Assembly (NCBI RefSeq): GCF_001456955.1
Contig: NZ_KQ758468.1
Coordinates: 124,001 to 188,000 of the forward strand
Source: Microbacterium enclense
Lineage (GTDB): Bacteria > Actinomycetota > Actinomycetes > Actinomycetales > Microbacteriaceae
Length of the DNA: 64,000 nucleotides
Reading direction: 5' to 3'
This document shows, piece by piece, positions 8,351 to 17,338 of this stretch. The position numbers and the translations under genes are program-made. Each line of letters begins with the position of its first letter. The stretch's first letter is position 1. Below the pieces are notes generated by a model. The model did no database searches. It saw nothing but the letters and a program-made list of their open reading frames with translations, and was not told where the DNA came from.

Positions 8351-11299
8351 GTGACCACGACCTCAGCGCCGAACCAGGCCACGCCCCCTAACCGCTCCCG
8401 ACGGATCGTCTCCATCACTCTGGCGGTGATCGCAGCGCTCGTCGTGGCGTTCTTCGTCTTCGCCAACTTGTACTCCGACTGGCTGTGGTTCGCGCAGCTG
8501 GGCTTCACCGGTGTGCTGACCACCCAGTGGATCGGCCGCAGCGTGATGTTCGTCGTCGGGTTCCTGGCGATGGCGGTGCCGGTGTGGGGCGTCATCCAGC
8601 TCGCCTACCGCCTGCGCCCGGTGTACGCGCGTCTCAGCTCGCAGCTCGACCGCTATCAGGAGGTCGTCGAGCCCCTGCGGCGCCTGGCGATGTGGGGCAT
8701 CCCGATCTTCTTCGGCTTCTTCGCCGGCTTCGCCGCCTCCGCGCAGTGGGAGACCACGTGGCTGTGGGTCAACGGCGTCGCCACCTCGGTGACCGACCCC
8801 CAGTTCGGTCTCGACACCGGCTTCTACCTGTTCGGCATGCCCTTCTACGCCGCCGCGCTGGGCTTCGCCTCCGCCGTGGTGCTGGTGTGCCTGTTGCTGA
8901 CCGGCGTCGTGTCGTACCTCTACGGCTCCGTCCGAGTCGGACAGCGGGAGCTGCGCATCTCGAAGGCCGCGCGCATCCAGCTCGCGATCCTGGCGGGCAT
9001 CTACCTGCTGCTGCAGGGCGCGAGCCTGTGGCTCGACCGCTTCCGCAGCCTCGTCGAGCCGTCGGAGCGCATCACCGGTCCGGGATACGTCGGCGCGAAC
9101 GCCGTCATCCCCGGTCAGACGATCCTCGCGATCGCGGCGGTCATCGTCGCTCTGGCGTTCTTCGTCACCGCGTTCCTCGGCCGCTGGCGCTACCCCCTCA
9201 TCGGAACCGCCTTGCTCGTCGTCTCGGCGATCGTGGTGGGCGCGGCGATCCCGTGGGCCGTGACCACCTTCCAGGTGCGCCCCAACCAGCTGCAGCTCGA
9301 GAGTCAGTACTTCGAGCGCAACCTCGAGGGCACGAAGGCCGCATACGGCATCGACAAGGTCGAGAAAGAGAACTTCCAGGCCACCACCGAGGCCGAGGCC
9401 GGTCAGCTGCGCAACGACGCCGAGTCCACCGCCCAGCTGCGCATCATGGACCCCGCGATCATCGGGCCCACCGTGCGACAGCTCGAGCAGTACCGCGCCT
9501 ACTACCAGTTCACGAACCCCCTCGACGTCGACCGGTACACGATCAACGGACAGACGCAGGACACCGTCGTGTCGCTGCGCGAGCTCAACATGAGCCAGTT
9601 GGGCGATGCCGCGTCGTGGCAGAACACCACCCTCGTCTACACCCACGGGTACGGCATGGTGGCGGCCGCCGGCAACGAGCGCACCGCCGACGGCGACCCG
9701 GTCTTCCTCGAGCAGGCCATCCCCGGCACGGGCTTCCTCACCGACCTCAAGTACGAACCGCGCGTCTACTTCGGCGAGACGTCGCCGACGTACTCCATCG
9801 TCGGGGCGCCCGAGGGCACCGACCCGATCGAGCTCGACTACCCGTTGGGTGCCGACGGCGGCTCCGACACCCGCACGACGTTCTCGGGCGACGGCGGCCC
9901 CAGCGTGGGCAACGTCTTCAACCGCCTCATCTACGCGCTGAAGTTCCAGTCGGAGCAGATCCTCTTCTCCGACAGCGTCAACGCCGACTCGCAGATCCTG
10001 TACGAACGCAGCCCCAAGGACCGCGTGCAGAAGGTCGCCCCGTACCTGACGCTCGACAGCGACCCCTACCCGACGGTGGTCGACGGTCGCATCAAGTGGG
10101 TCATCGACGGCTACACCACGAGCGCGAACTACCCCTACTCCACGGGCGTCTCGCTTTCGCGTGCCATCGCCGACTCGAACAACCCGGCTCCCACCTACGC
10201 GCTGGATGACATCAACTACATCCGCAACTCGGTCAAGGCGACGGTCGACGCGTACGACGGCTCGGTCGACCTCTACGCGTGGGACGACGAAGATCCGCTG
10301 CTGCAGGCCTGGCAGAAGGTGTATCCGTCGTCGCTGCAGCCGTGGAGCGAGATGTCGGCCGACCTGATGAGCCACGTGCGCTACCCGACCGACCTCATGA
10401 AGGTGCAGCGCTCGATGCTGGGCGTCTACCATGTCGACGACCCGCGCTCGTTCTTCCAGCAGGACAACCGCTGGACCACCCCGAACGACCCGCAGGACCC
10501 GGCGACCTTCCAGCCCCCGTACTACCTGACGATGAAGATGCCGAGTCAGGACGACCCGACGTACTCGATGTTCACGAGCTTCATCCCGGCGTCGCAGGGC
10601 GGTCAGGCACGCAACGTGCTCACCGGCTACCTGGCGGTGGACTCGAACGCGGGCAATGAGAAGGGCACGAAGCGCGACGACTACGGCCGATTGCGCATGC
10701 TCGTGATCGACTCGGCGACGACGGTGCCCGGGCCCGGTCAGGTGCAGAACACCTTCGACTCCGACACCGCGGTCTCTTCGCAGATCAACATCCTGCAGCA
10801 GGGACAGTCGGAGGTGCTCAACGGCAACCTGCTGACCCTGCCGGTCGGCGGTGGTCTGCTGTACGTGCAGCCGGTGTTCGTGCAGTCGTCCGGTGACACC
10901 CAGCTGCCGCAGTTGCGGCGCGTGCTGGTGGCCTTCGGTAACGAGATCGCGTTCGAGAACACCCTCAGCGAAGCGCTCGACACGTTGTTCGGCGGTGATT
11001 CCGGTGCGAACACGGGCGACGAGACCGTCACGCCGAGCGACCAGGGCGAGGGCGGAAGCACCGATGGCGGCGGCACGGTCGCCCCGAGCGGTGACTACGC
11101 CGCGGCGCTGCAGGAAGCCGGTGACGCACTCACCGCCCGACAGGCGGCGCTGACCAGCGGCGACCTGGCGGCGTTCGCCCAACAGGACGCGCGCCTGACG
11201 GCGGCGGTCCAGCGTCTGCTGGCCCTGGAGGCTGAGGGCCAGGGCGGCGGGTCGACCGCGACCCCGGCCCCGACGCCCGAGGCCACGCCCGCGGGCTGA
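8351..11299 (+). CDS. UPF0182 family large membrane protein
   Basis: 982 residues, full length for UPF0182. The first ~310 residues contain about seven transmembrane helices; the remainder is a large extracytoplasmic domain with long conserved-looking aromatic stretches such as YFGETSPTYSIV. After about residue 875 the protein becomes Gly/Thr/Ser/Pro-rich and ends in a disordered PAPTPEATPAG tail. The molecular function of the family is not established. GTG start at 8351. A strong hairpin follows the stop. Confidence 0.92.
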   Translation: MTTTSAPNQATPPNRSRRIVSITLAVIAALVVAFFVFANLYSDWLWFAQLGFTGVLTTQWIGRSVMFVVGFLAMAVPVWGVIQLAYRLRPVYARLSSQLDRYQEVVEPLRRLAMWGIPIFFGFFAGFAASAQWETTWLWVNGVATSVTDPQFGLDTGFYLFGMPFYAAALGFASAVVLVCLLLTGVVSYLYGSVRVGQRELRISKAARIQLAILAGIYLLLQGASLWLDRFRSLVEPSERITGPGYVGANAVIPGQTILAIAAVIVALAFFVTAFLGRWRYPLIGTALLVVSAIVVGAAIPWAVTTFQVRPNQLQLESQYFERNLEGTKAAYGIDKVEKENFQATTEAEAGQLRNDAESTAQLRIMDPAIIGPTVRQLEQYRAYYQFTNPLDVDRYTINGQTQDTVVSLRELNMSQLGDAASWQNTTLVYTHGYGMVAAAGNERTADGDPVFLEQAIPGTGFLTDLKYEPRVYFGETSPTYSIVGAPEGTDPIELDYPLGADGGSDTRTTFSGDGGPSVGNVFNRLIYALKFQSEQILFSDSVNADSQILYERSPKDRVQKVAPYLTLDSDPYPTVVDGRIKWVIDGYTTSANYPYSTGVSLSRAIADSNNPAPTYALDDINYIRNSVKATVDAYDGSVDLYAWDDEDPLLQAWQKVYPSSLQPWSEMSADLMSHVRYPTDLMKVQRSMLGVYHVDDPRSFFQQDNRWTTPNDPQDPATFQPPYYLTMKMPSQDDPTYSMFTSFIPASQGGQARNVLTGYLAVDSNAGNEKGTKRDDYGRLRMLVIDSATTVPGPGQVQNTFDSDTAVSSQINILQQGQSEVLNGNLLTLPVGGGLLYVQPVFVQSSGDTQLPQLRRVLVAFGNEIAFENTLSEALDTLFGGDSGANTGDETVTPSDQGEGGSTDGGGTVAPSGDYAAALQEAGDALTARQAALTSGDLAAFAQQDARLTAAVQRLLALEAEGQGGGSTATPAPTPEATPAG

Positions 11300-11310
11300 C
11301 ACCCTTCACC

Positions 11311-11346
11311 GACGCCGGCGCTCCGCTTCCGCGGGGCGCCGGCGTC
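11311..11346 (+). terminator. Terminator hairpin after the UPF0182 gene
   Basis: An 11-bp perfect stem (GACGCCGGCGC with GCGCCGGCGTC) encloses a 14-nt loop 12 bases after the stop codon. It has no clear T-run. Confidence 0.65.
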
Positions 11347-11368
11347 GTCGTTGCGCGCGGCGGGTGCC

Positions 11369-11539
11369 GGTCCCTTCGACAGGCTCAGGGACCTGTGTTC
11401 GGGCCGCGGTCGAGGTGGCTGAGCCCGTGGAAGCCACCGGCGGCGTGGTGCCCGCGCGCGGCGGGTGCCGGTCCCTTCGACAGGCTCAGGGACCTGGGTT
11501 CGGGCCGCGGTGGAGGTGGCTGAGCCCGTCGAAGCCACC
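11369..11539. repeat. REP-like hairpin cluster, 101-bp tandem duplication
   Basis: Four hairpins in two pairs. Each pair holds one hairpin with arms GGTCCC/GGGACC around core TTCGACAGGCTCA, then an inverted one with arms GGTGGC/GCCACC around the reverse core (11369-11393, 11414-11438, 11470-11494, 11515-11539). The whole pair is repeated with a 101-bp offset. The array lies between the convergent UPF0182 and carotenoid transcription units. Confidence 0.85.
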
Positions 11540-11573
11540 GGGGCCGGTGCAGGCGTGCACCCCGCGCCCCGCG

Positions 11574-12467
11574 CTACGCGCTGAGGAACCACCACCAGAT
11601 CAGCAGCATCGTCGTTCCGAAGCCGGCGATCTGGTTCAGCCACAAGAAACGGTTCCAGCCCGCCGTGGCACGGTCCGAGTCGGCATCGGTCACGTTGCGG
11701 TACGGCCAGCAGACGACGAGATACGGCACGACCAGCACGGCGGCCAGCGGCCCCGGCCACGCGGTGAACAGCATCGCGACACCCGCCAGCGTGTAGGCGA
11801 CGAGCGCGAAGCGCACGGTCCACCGCGCGCCTCGGGCGGTCGCGATCGACGAGATGTCGGCGGCGCGATCCGCTTCGACGTCTTGCACGGCGCCGAAGGC
11901 GTGCGAGGCGATGCCCCACAGCGCGAACGCGACGAAGACGAACACGAGCTGCGGCGTCCACGTGGCCCCGGCGAGCACGAGACCGTACACGGCGGGCGAG
12001 AAGAAGTGGATGCTGCTCGTCATCGAGTCGGCGAACGGCCGCTCCTTCAGTCGCAGCGGCGGAGCGGAGTAGAACACGACGAAGAACAGGCTCAGCGCCA
12101 GCACGAGCCACGACAGCGGCGACCCGACGATCACGAGGTACACCACGAAGGGCACGCACGTCAGCGCCGAGGCCCACAGCGTGATCGGGTGCATGCGCTT
12201 GTCGAGCACGGCGCCGTGCGTGCCGCCCTTACGCGGGTTGCGCAGGTCGCTCTCGTAGTCGAAGACGTCGTTCACGCCGTACATCGCGAGGTTGTACGGC
12301 ACGAGGAAGAACAGGATGCCGACGATCAGCGTCGCGTCGATCTGCCGCGTGGTCAGCAGGTAGGCGGCGGCGAACGGGAACGCGGTGTTGATCCAGCTGA
12401 CCGGCCGCGACGACACGAACAGCTCCCGCAGCACGCGTCCGGGGGTGAGGGCGGCGGGGGTGGTCAT
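11574..12467 (-). CDS. crtEb: Lycopene elongase (UbiA-type C50 carotenoid prenyltransferase)
   Basis: 297 residues with about eight membrane helices. The first Asp-rich prenyltransferase motif is seen as NDVFDYESD (about residue 65) and the second as DVEADRAAD (about residue 195). The protein adds dimethylallyl units to both ends of lycopene, giving flavuxanthin-type C50 products. Start ATG at 12465-12467 overlaps the crtYf stop by ATGA. It is the last gene of the operon, the usual place for crtEb in Corynebacterium and Microbacterium clusters. Confidence 0.9.
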   Translation of the reverse strand: MTTPAALTPGRVLRELFVSSRPVSWINTAFPFAAAYLLTTRQIDATLIVGILFFLVPYNLAMYGVNDVFDYESDLRNPRKGGTHGAVLDKRMHPITLWASALTCVPFVVYLVIVGSPLSWLVLALSLFFVVFYSAPPLRLKERPFADSMTSSIHFFSPAVYGLVLAGATWTPQLVFVFVAFALWGIASHAFGAVQDVEADRAADISSIATARGARWTVRFALVAYTLAGVAMLFTAWPGPLAAVLVVPYLVVCWPYRNVTDADSDRATAGWNRFLWLNQIAGFGTTMLLIWWWFLSA

Positions 12468-12778
12468 ACGGTGTCCTTCAAGGGCCGGGGTGTGAGCAAT
12501 GTGTACAGCGCGGGCAAGAGGAACGCGGCGCACAGGGGGTAGGCGAAGTCCTCGATCGGCGCGAGGCCGAGCTTGAGCCCGCTCAGGTGCTCCTGAGGGT
12601 ACGAGAACAGATCGACGGCGATCATGATGTTGTCGAAGACGAGGGTGAGGCCCACCAGCACCAGGGCGGTGAGCCCCGAGGATGCCATGCGCTCGCGGAA
12701 CCGCGGGCGCGTGAGCGTCGAGAGGGTGACGACGACGGTCAGCGCCACGAACGGCAGCACGATGAGCGGGTACGTCAC
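12464..12778 (-). CDS. crtYf: C50 carotenoid epsilon-cyclase subunit Yf
   Basis: 104 residues with three predicted membrane helices. It is one half of the heterodimeric lycopene cyclase-type enzyme that closes the rings of C50 carotenoids. The ends match the family: an N-terminal membrane helix beginning MTYPLIVLPF and a PIEDFAYPLCAAFLLPALY segment near residue 75. It overlaps both neighbours by ATGA. The e/f naming follows operon position and similarity; whether the ring is epsilon or gamma cannot be read from sequence alone. Confidence 0.87.
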   Translation of the reverse strand: MTYPLIVLPFVALTVVVTLSTLTRPRFRERMASSGLTALVLVGLTLVFDNIMIAVDLFSYPQEHLSGLKLGLAPIEDFAYPLCAAFLLPALYTLLTPRPLKDTV

Positions 12779-13227
12779 GCGCCCCGCCCCTCGGAACCGG
12801 AACGCCGCGCGGCACGGGAGCCCGTGCGCCCCGCGGCATCCGAGGCAGACGGCCCCGCGTCAGCGGAGCCCGTGCGCCCCGCGGCGCCGGAGCCCGCGGC
12901 ATCCGCGTTCCGGCTCCGCGCACGCGAACGCCGCTCGAACACCGCGAACATCACCACCGCCAGGTAGCTCAGGAACAGCAGGAAGAACACTTCCTCGAGC
13001 GGCAGGTGCGGGGCGAGCACGATGCCGACGAAGAGCGGACTCTCGCCCTTCACGAACACGCCCGTGACGATCCCGACGAGATCCCACGCGAGGAAGAACA
13101 CCGTGCCCACCACGACGGTCAGCGCCGTGCGCCACGGAGCGACCCGCAGCGCGAGCGAGTATTTCCCGTCGATCAGCATCATGCCGACCATCGAGAACAG
13201 GATCGCGCCCAGGTAGAGCCCGGGCAC
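12775..13227 (-). CDS. crtYe: C50 carotenoid epsilon-cyclase subunit Ye with disordered tail
   Basis: 150 residues. Residues 1-105 form the usual three-helix cyclase half, with HLPLEEVFFLLFLSYLAVVMF near residue 74. The remaining ~45 residues are an Ala/Gly/Ser/Arg-rich tail containing AAGRTGS twice, which is not part of the cyclase fold. The partner subunit follows with an ATGA overlap, and the gene starts 1 bp after the crtI stop. Confidence 0.87.
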   Translation of the reverse strand: MPGLYLGAILFSMVGMMLIDGKYSLALRVAPWRTALTVVVGTVFFLAWDLVGIVTGVFVKGESPLFVGIVLAPHLPLEEVFFLLFLSYLAVVMFAVFERRSRARSRNADAAGSGAAGRTGSADAGPSASDAAGRTGSRAARRSGSEGRGA

Positions 13228-13228
13228 C

Positions 13229-14785
13229 TCAGACCGCCGCGCGTGCGGGCTCCGCCAGGGGGCCGGCGGTGGTGTCGCCGGTCAGGCGCTTCACGACGAG
13301 CTCCGCCGAGATGAGGCACATCGGCAGGCCGATGCCCGGCAGCACCGACGTGCCCGCGTAGTAGAGGTTCTTGACCTTGCGCGACCGGTTCTTGGGGCGG
13401 AAGATCGCGCTCTGGGTGAGCGTGTGCGCGAGCCCGAGCGAGTTGCCGTGCCACGCGTGCAGGTCTTCCTTGAAGTCCTCCGGGGCGATGGTCTTGCGCA
13501 CGACGATGCGTTCGGCGAGATCCGGGATGCCGGTCCACTCGGCGATCTGCGCGATCACCCGGTCGGCCGCCTTCTCGATGCGGTCGTCGCCGGCACCCGA
13601 CACTCCGCCTCGACCGCTGTCGGGGTCGGCGGGCACGGGGACGAGCACGAAGAGGTTCTCGTGGCCCGCGGGGGCGACGGAGTCGTCGGACGCGCTCGGG
13701 CGGCAGATGTAGATCGATGCGGGGTCGGGGATCTTCTTGTTCTCGCCGAAGATCGCATCGAAGTTCGTGTGCCAGTCGTCGGTGAACAGCAGCGTGTGGT
13801 GGGTGAGTTGCGGCAGCTCGCCCTTCACACCGAGCAGCAGCAGCAGGGCGCCGGGGCTCGGCACCTTGTCCTTCCACCACTTCTCGGGGTACTGACGGTC
13901 CTTCGCCTCGAGCAGCTCGTTCTCGGTGTGGTGCAGGTCGGCGCCCGACACCACGGCATCCGCCGAGATCACCCGTCCGTCGGCCAGGCGCACGCCGCGC
14001 GCGACACCCGCCTCGGTGATGATGGCGTCCACGGGCGACGAGGTCTCGATCTGCACGCCGCGCTCGCGCGCGAGCTTCTCGATCGCCGTGATGATCTCGG
14101 TCATGCCGCCCTTGGGGTACAGCACGCCGTCGCCGAGGTCGAGGTGACTCATGAGGTGGTAGAGGCTCGGCACCTCGAAGGGGGAGCCGCCGAGGAACAC
14201 CGCGGGGTACGCGAGGATCTGCTGCAGACGGGTGTTCTTGAAGTCGGTGGTGACGCGGTTCCAGAGGGTTCGCGTCAGCAGCGGGATGAGCGTGGGCAGG
14301 CGCTTCACGAGCGCGGGATCGCGAAGCCCCTTGCTGGAGGAGTACGGGTCGTACAAGAACTTCGAGGTCGACAGCTCGTAGGCGTCTTTCGCCGAGTCGA
14401 GGTAGGCGTCGATGTTGTCGCCCGAGCCGGGCTCGTGCTCCTCGAACAGTGCGCGCACGGCCTCGCGGCCCGAGACGATGTCGATGGGCTCGCCCTTTCC
14501 GGGAGGGCCGTACACACGGTACGCCGGGTCGAGGCGCACGAGGTCGAGCTGCTCGGCGGCGCTGGTGCCCAGCAGCCGGAAGAAGTGGTCGAACACCTCG
14601 GGCATGAGGTACCAGCTGGGCCCGGTGTCGAAGCGGAATCCGTCGCTCTCCCACGACCCGGCGCGTCCGCCCAGGGCGTCGCGGGCTTCGAAGAGGTGGA
14701 CGTCGTGTCCGCGATCGGCGAGCAGTGCGGCAGTGCCGAGACCGGCGATTCCGCCTCCGACGACGACGATGCGCTGGGCGCTCAT
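13229..14785 (-). CDS. crtI: Phytoene desaturase
   Basis: 518 residues. The N-terminus has the FAD-binding VVVGGGIAGLGTAALLADRGHDVHLFEA pattern (dinucleotide-binding fold at residues 6-33). The C-terminus has the carotenoid oxidoreductase signature around YYAGTSVLPGIGLPM. The enzyme introduces the double bonds that turn phytoene into lycopene. ATG start overlaps the crtB stop (14782-14785). The length is normal for bacterial CrtI. Confidence 0.95.
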   Translation of the reverse strand: MSAQRIVVVGGGIAGLGTAALLADRGHDVHLFEARDALGGRAGSWESDGFRFDTGPSWYLMPEVFDHFFRLLGTSAAEQLDLVRLDPAYRVYGPPGKGEPIDIVSGREAVRALFEEHEPGSGDNIDAYLDSAKDAYELSTSKFLYDPYSSSKGLRDPALVKRLPTLIPLLTRTLWNRVTTDFKNTRLQQILAYPAVFLGGSPFEVPSLYHLMSHLDLGDGVLYPKGGMTEIITAIEKLARERGVQIETSSPVDAIITEAGVARGVRLADGRVISADAVVSGADLHHTENELLEAKDRQYPEKWWKDKVPSPGALLLLLGVKGELPQLTHHTLLFTDDWHTNFDAIFGENKKIPDPASIYICRPSASDDSVAPAGHENLFVLVPVPADPDSGRGGVSGAGDDRIEKAADRVIAQIAEWTGIPDLAERIVVRKTIAPEDFKEDLHAWHGNSLGLAHTLTQSAIFRPKNRSRKVKNLYYAGTSVLPGIGLPMCLISAELVVKRLTGDTTAGPLAEPARAAV

Positions 14786-15651
14786 GAGCGGGAACCTTTC
14801 GGTGGACGCCCGAGGAGGGCGCGGGCGGCGAGGGTGGCTTTGACACCGTCGGGAACCCGCACGCGCGGAGCGCCGGCGGGGGAGGAGCGGAGCCTACGCG
14901 ACAGTTCGGCGAACAGGTCGTGCGCCGTGGTGACCGCGGCGCGGCAGTCGGGCGGCAGGTGCGGGATGACGGATGCCGCGGCGGCGAGGTCGGCATCGAT
15001 CCGGTCGAGCACCTCGGTGCGGCGGTCGTCGTCGGCGGCGCCGTCGAGGTAGTCGCGGCCGAGACGGTCGGCGTCGTCGGCGAGGTCGCGGAGGAAGTTG
15101 ACGTCTTGGAACGCCGCCCCCAGTCGCCGCGCCCCGTCGACCAGATCGGCGGCGGGGCGGGCCGGGGCCGAGAGTCCTGCGTTGAGGAACACCTGCAGGC
15201 ACATCAGCCCGACGACCTCGGCCGAGCCGTAGACGTACGCGTCGTGCGACAGGTCGTCGTGGGCGGCGGTGTCGATGTCGGTGCGCATCGAAGCGAAGAA
15301 CGGGGCGATGAGGTCGGCGCCGATGCCGCACTCGCGGGCGGTCCGCGCGAAGGCGTGCACGACGAGGTTGGCGCTGAAGCCGGTGGCGATGGCATCCATC
15401 ACCTCGGCCTCGAGGGCGTCGAGGACCGCGCGTTCCTTCTCGGGGGTGAGCCCCGCGTCGTGGGCGGGACCGTCGACGATCTCGTCGGCCACGCGTACGA
15501 GCGCATAGATGTTTCGCACGTGCGGACGCGGCCGCGCGCCGAGCAGTCGCGTGGCGACGCCGAACGAGGTGGAGTAGCGGTTGATGACGGCCGCGGCGAC
15601 GTCATCGGCTGTCTGCGAATAGAGTTCGAGTCCCGTGTGGGCGGTGGTCAC
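14782..15651 (-). CDS. crtB: Phytoene synthase
   Basis: 289 residues of the squalene/phytoene synthase family. It condenses two geranylgeranyl diphosphates to phytoene. The first Asp-rich motif appears as VRVADEIVD (about residue 52) and the second as QDVNFLRDLADD (about residue 181). The GTG at 15649-15651 overlaps the crtE stop, so the two are translationally coupled. Confidence 0.94.
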   Translation of the reverse strand: MTTAHTGLELYSQTADDVAAAVINRYSTSFGVATRLLGARPRPHVRNIYALVRVADEIVDGPAHDAGLTPEKERAVLDALEAEVMDAIATGFSANLVVHAFARTARECGIGADLIAPFFASMRTDIDTAAHDDLSHDAYVYGSAEVVGLMCLQVFLNAGLSAPARPAADLVDGARRLGAAFQDVNFLRDLADDADRLGRDYLDGAADDDRRTEVLDRIDADLAAAASVIPHLPPDCRAAVTTAHDLFAELSRRLRSSPAGAPRVRVPDGVKATLAARALLGRPPKGSRS

Positions 15652-16718
15652 GGAACGCGCTCCGCCACCGTGTCGACGAGCTCGAGCAGCATCGCCTTGC
15701 AGGCCGATGGCAGCATCGCGCCATCGACGATCATCGTCGCCTCTTCGAGCGTCTCGTACACCATGCGCTCGAGAGCTTTACGGGCACCGGATGCCGAGAG
15801 TGCGGCTTGCGCGGCGCGGATGGCGACAGGGCCGGTGTGCGCCTGGGCGAGGGCGACGCTCACCTCGGGCCAGTCCGCGGTCTCGCGAGCCAGGGAGATG
15901 AGGTGCGTCTTCTTCGCCTCGCGAAGGTCGCATCCCTCTTCTTTGCCCGACACGGCGGTCGTGGCGAACGCGCCGATGAGGTCGTCGATGAGCTGGTAGG
16001 CGAGGCCGAGGCGTTCGCCGAAGCGCTCCAGCGCGTGCATCGCGGCCTCGCTCGCGCCGGCCATGACGGCCCCTGCCTGGAGCGGTGCCGAGAACGAGTA
16101 GACGGCGGTCTTGTCGCGCGTCGCCTTGAGCACGGTCATCACGTCGACGTCGCCGGCCGAGACGGCGTTCTCGACGTCGGCCAACTCGCCCGCGGCCGAG
16201 ACGATCACGGCGTCCTCGACGAGTCGCATGAGCTCGGCGCGCATCGCGGCGGGCACGTCGGCGAGGGCGACGAGGCGTCCGGCTTCGTGCAGCAGCATGT
16301 CGCCGGCGAGGATCCCAGCGGCGTTGCCGAGCAGGGCGGCACCGTCTTCATCGGCGCCCTTCTCGAGACCACGCTGGCGGAACTCGCCGCCGATGTTCGG
16401 GATGCCACGGCGCTCGAGGTCGTGGTCGATGACGTCGTCGTGCACGACGAACGCGGTGTGCAGCAGCTCGAAGGCCGCCGCGACCTGCCAGAGGGCGGAC
16501 AGCTCGACGCCGTCGCCGTCGAGGGTGTCGTACGCCGCGGCCACGAGCAGCGGGCGAAAGCGCTTGCCCCCGGTGGTCGCGCGGCGGATGGCGGATGCCA
16601 GGGCGCGGGCGCCTTCGCCGAGCGGTACGACGCGGTACTCCAGGCGTTCGAGGGCCGTCTCGATCGCGTCTTCGATCTCTTGCCGGGCGGTGGGCGCGGA
16701 CGGGACGGCGACGATCAC
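15648..16718 (-). CDS. crtE: Geranylgeranyl diphosphate synthase
   Basis: 356 residues, a trans-isoprenyl diphosphate synthase. The first Asp-rich motif reads HDDVIDHD (near residue 118), preceded by GGKRFRP; the second is the LIDDLIGAF segment near residue 247. Product length was not proved but fits C20 supply for crtB. I chose the GTG at 16716-16718, because GAGGAG lies 6 nt upstream and the codon overlaps the idi stop as GTGA. The reading frame stays open further upstream but has no better start. Confidence 0.93.
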   Translation of the reverse strand: MIVAVPSAPTARQEIEDAIETALERLEYRVVPLGEGARALASAIRRATTGGKRFRPLLVAAAYDTLDGDGVELSALWQVAAAFELLHTAFVVHDDVIDHDLERRGIPNIGGEFRQRGLEKGADEDGAALLGNAAGILAGDMLLHEAGRLVALADVPAAMRAELMRLVEDAVIVSAAGELADVENAVSAGDVDVMTVLKATRDKTAVYSFSAPLQAGAVMAGASEAAMHALERFGERLGLAYQLIDDLIGAFATTAVSGKEEGCDLREAKKTHLISLARETADWPEVSVALAQAHTGPVAIRAAQAALSASGARKALERMVYETLEEATMIVDGAMLPSACKAMLLELVDTVAERVP

Positions 16719-17266
16719 GATGCTCTCCTCACGGCGGGTGGGGCCTCGAACAGGTGAAGCTGTTGCGCCTGCAGCACGAGCCACGGGCTGAACGCCCACG
16801 GGGTGGCGGCGAGCGAGGCGGCGAGGTCGAGCGGGTCGACCCAGCGGTACTCGGCGACCTCGTCGGGGTTGGGCTGCGGCTCGTCGTCGGTGCGGGCGAC
16901 GTAGACGGGGCAGATCTCGTGCTCGACGATGCCGCTGGCATCCACCGCGCGGTAGCGGAAGAGGGGGAGGGCGAGCTCGAGGTCGCGCACGCGCAGGCCC
17001 ACCTCGAACTCGGCGCGGCGGTGCACGGCGGCCAGCACGGGCTCGGCGGGGGCGGGGTGTCCGCAGAACGAGTTGGTCCAGACGCCGGGCCAGGTTTTCT
17101 TGTGCAACGCGCGGCGCGTGACGAGCACCTGCCCGGCGCTGTTCACGACGTGACACGAGAAGGCGAGGTGCAGCTGGGTCTCGGTGCCGTGCACACTCGC
17201 CTTGGGCGCGGTGCCGATTTCGTTTCCGAAGTCGTCCAGGAGGACGACATACTCGGTCTCGCTCAT
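16715..17266 (-). CDS. idi: Isopentenyl-diphosphate delta-isomerase, type I
   Basis: 183 residues with a Nudix-like fold. It interconverts IPP and DMAPP. The catalytic Cys lies in WTNSFCGHP (about C68) and the metal/acid region is seen as IVEHEICPVY (near residue 115). ATG at 17264-17266 is preceded by a strong AGGAGG. It is the first gene of the carotenoid operon and sits just downstream of a promoter-operator pair. Confidence 0.94.
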   Translation of the reverse strand: MSETEYVVLLDDFGNEIGTAPKASVHGTETQLHLAFSCHVVNSAGQVLVTRRALHKKTWPGVWTNSFCGHPAPAEPVLAAVHRRAEFEVGLRVRDLELALPLFRYRAVDASGIVEHEICPVYVARTDDEPQPNPDEVAEYRWVDPLDLAASLAATPWAFSPWLVLQAQQLHLFEAPPAVRRAS

Positions 17267-17280
17267 CGTGCCTCCTGTTT

Positions 17281-17336
17281 GCTAGTTTAGCTAGCGATGT
17301 GAGCCTGACTATACCCAGGCGGAAAGAGGGTGTCCA
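17281..17336 (-). promoter_or_regulatory. Carotenoid operon promoter and candidate MarR operator
   Basis: On the minus strand a -35 TGGACA (17331-17336), a 17-bp spacer and a -10 TATAGT (17308-17313) precede idi. Just after the expected transcription start lies an inverted repeat, GCTAG-N5-CTAGC (17281-17295), ending 14 bp before the idi ATG. A repressor bound there would block the operon. On the plus strand a weak TTAGCT/TATACC pair for the MarR gene overlaps the same palindrome, so autoregulation is possible. The motif was seen directly; the regulator assignment is inferred from CrtR of Corynebacterium. Confidence 0.65.
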
Positions 17337-17338
17337 CC

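Noticed and set aside
8363..11302. 979-residue antisense open frame opposite the UPF0182 gene
   Set aside because: Long antisense frames are normal where third positions are nearly all G or C. The translation is Arg/Val/Gly-rich without any family pattern, while the sense strand is a clear full-length UPF0182 protein.
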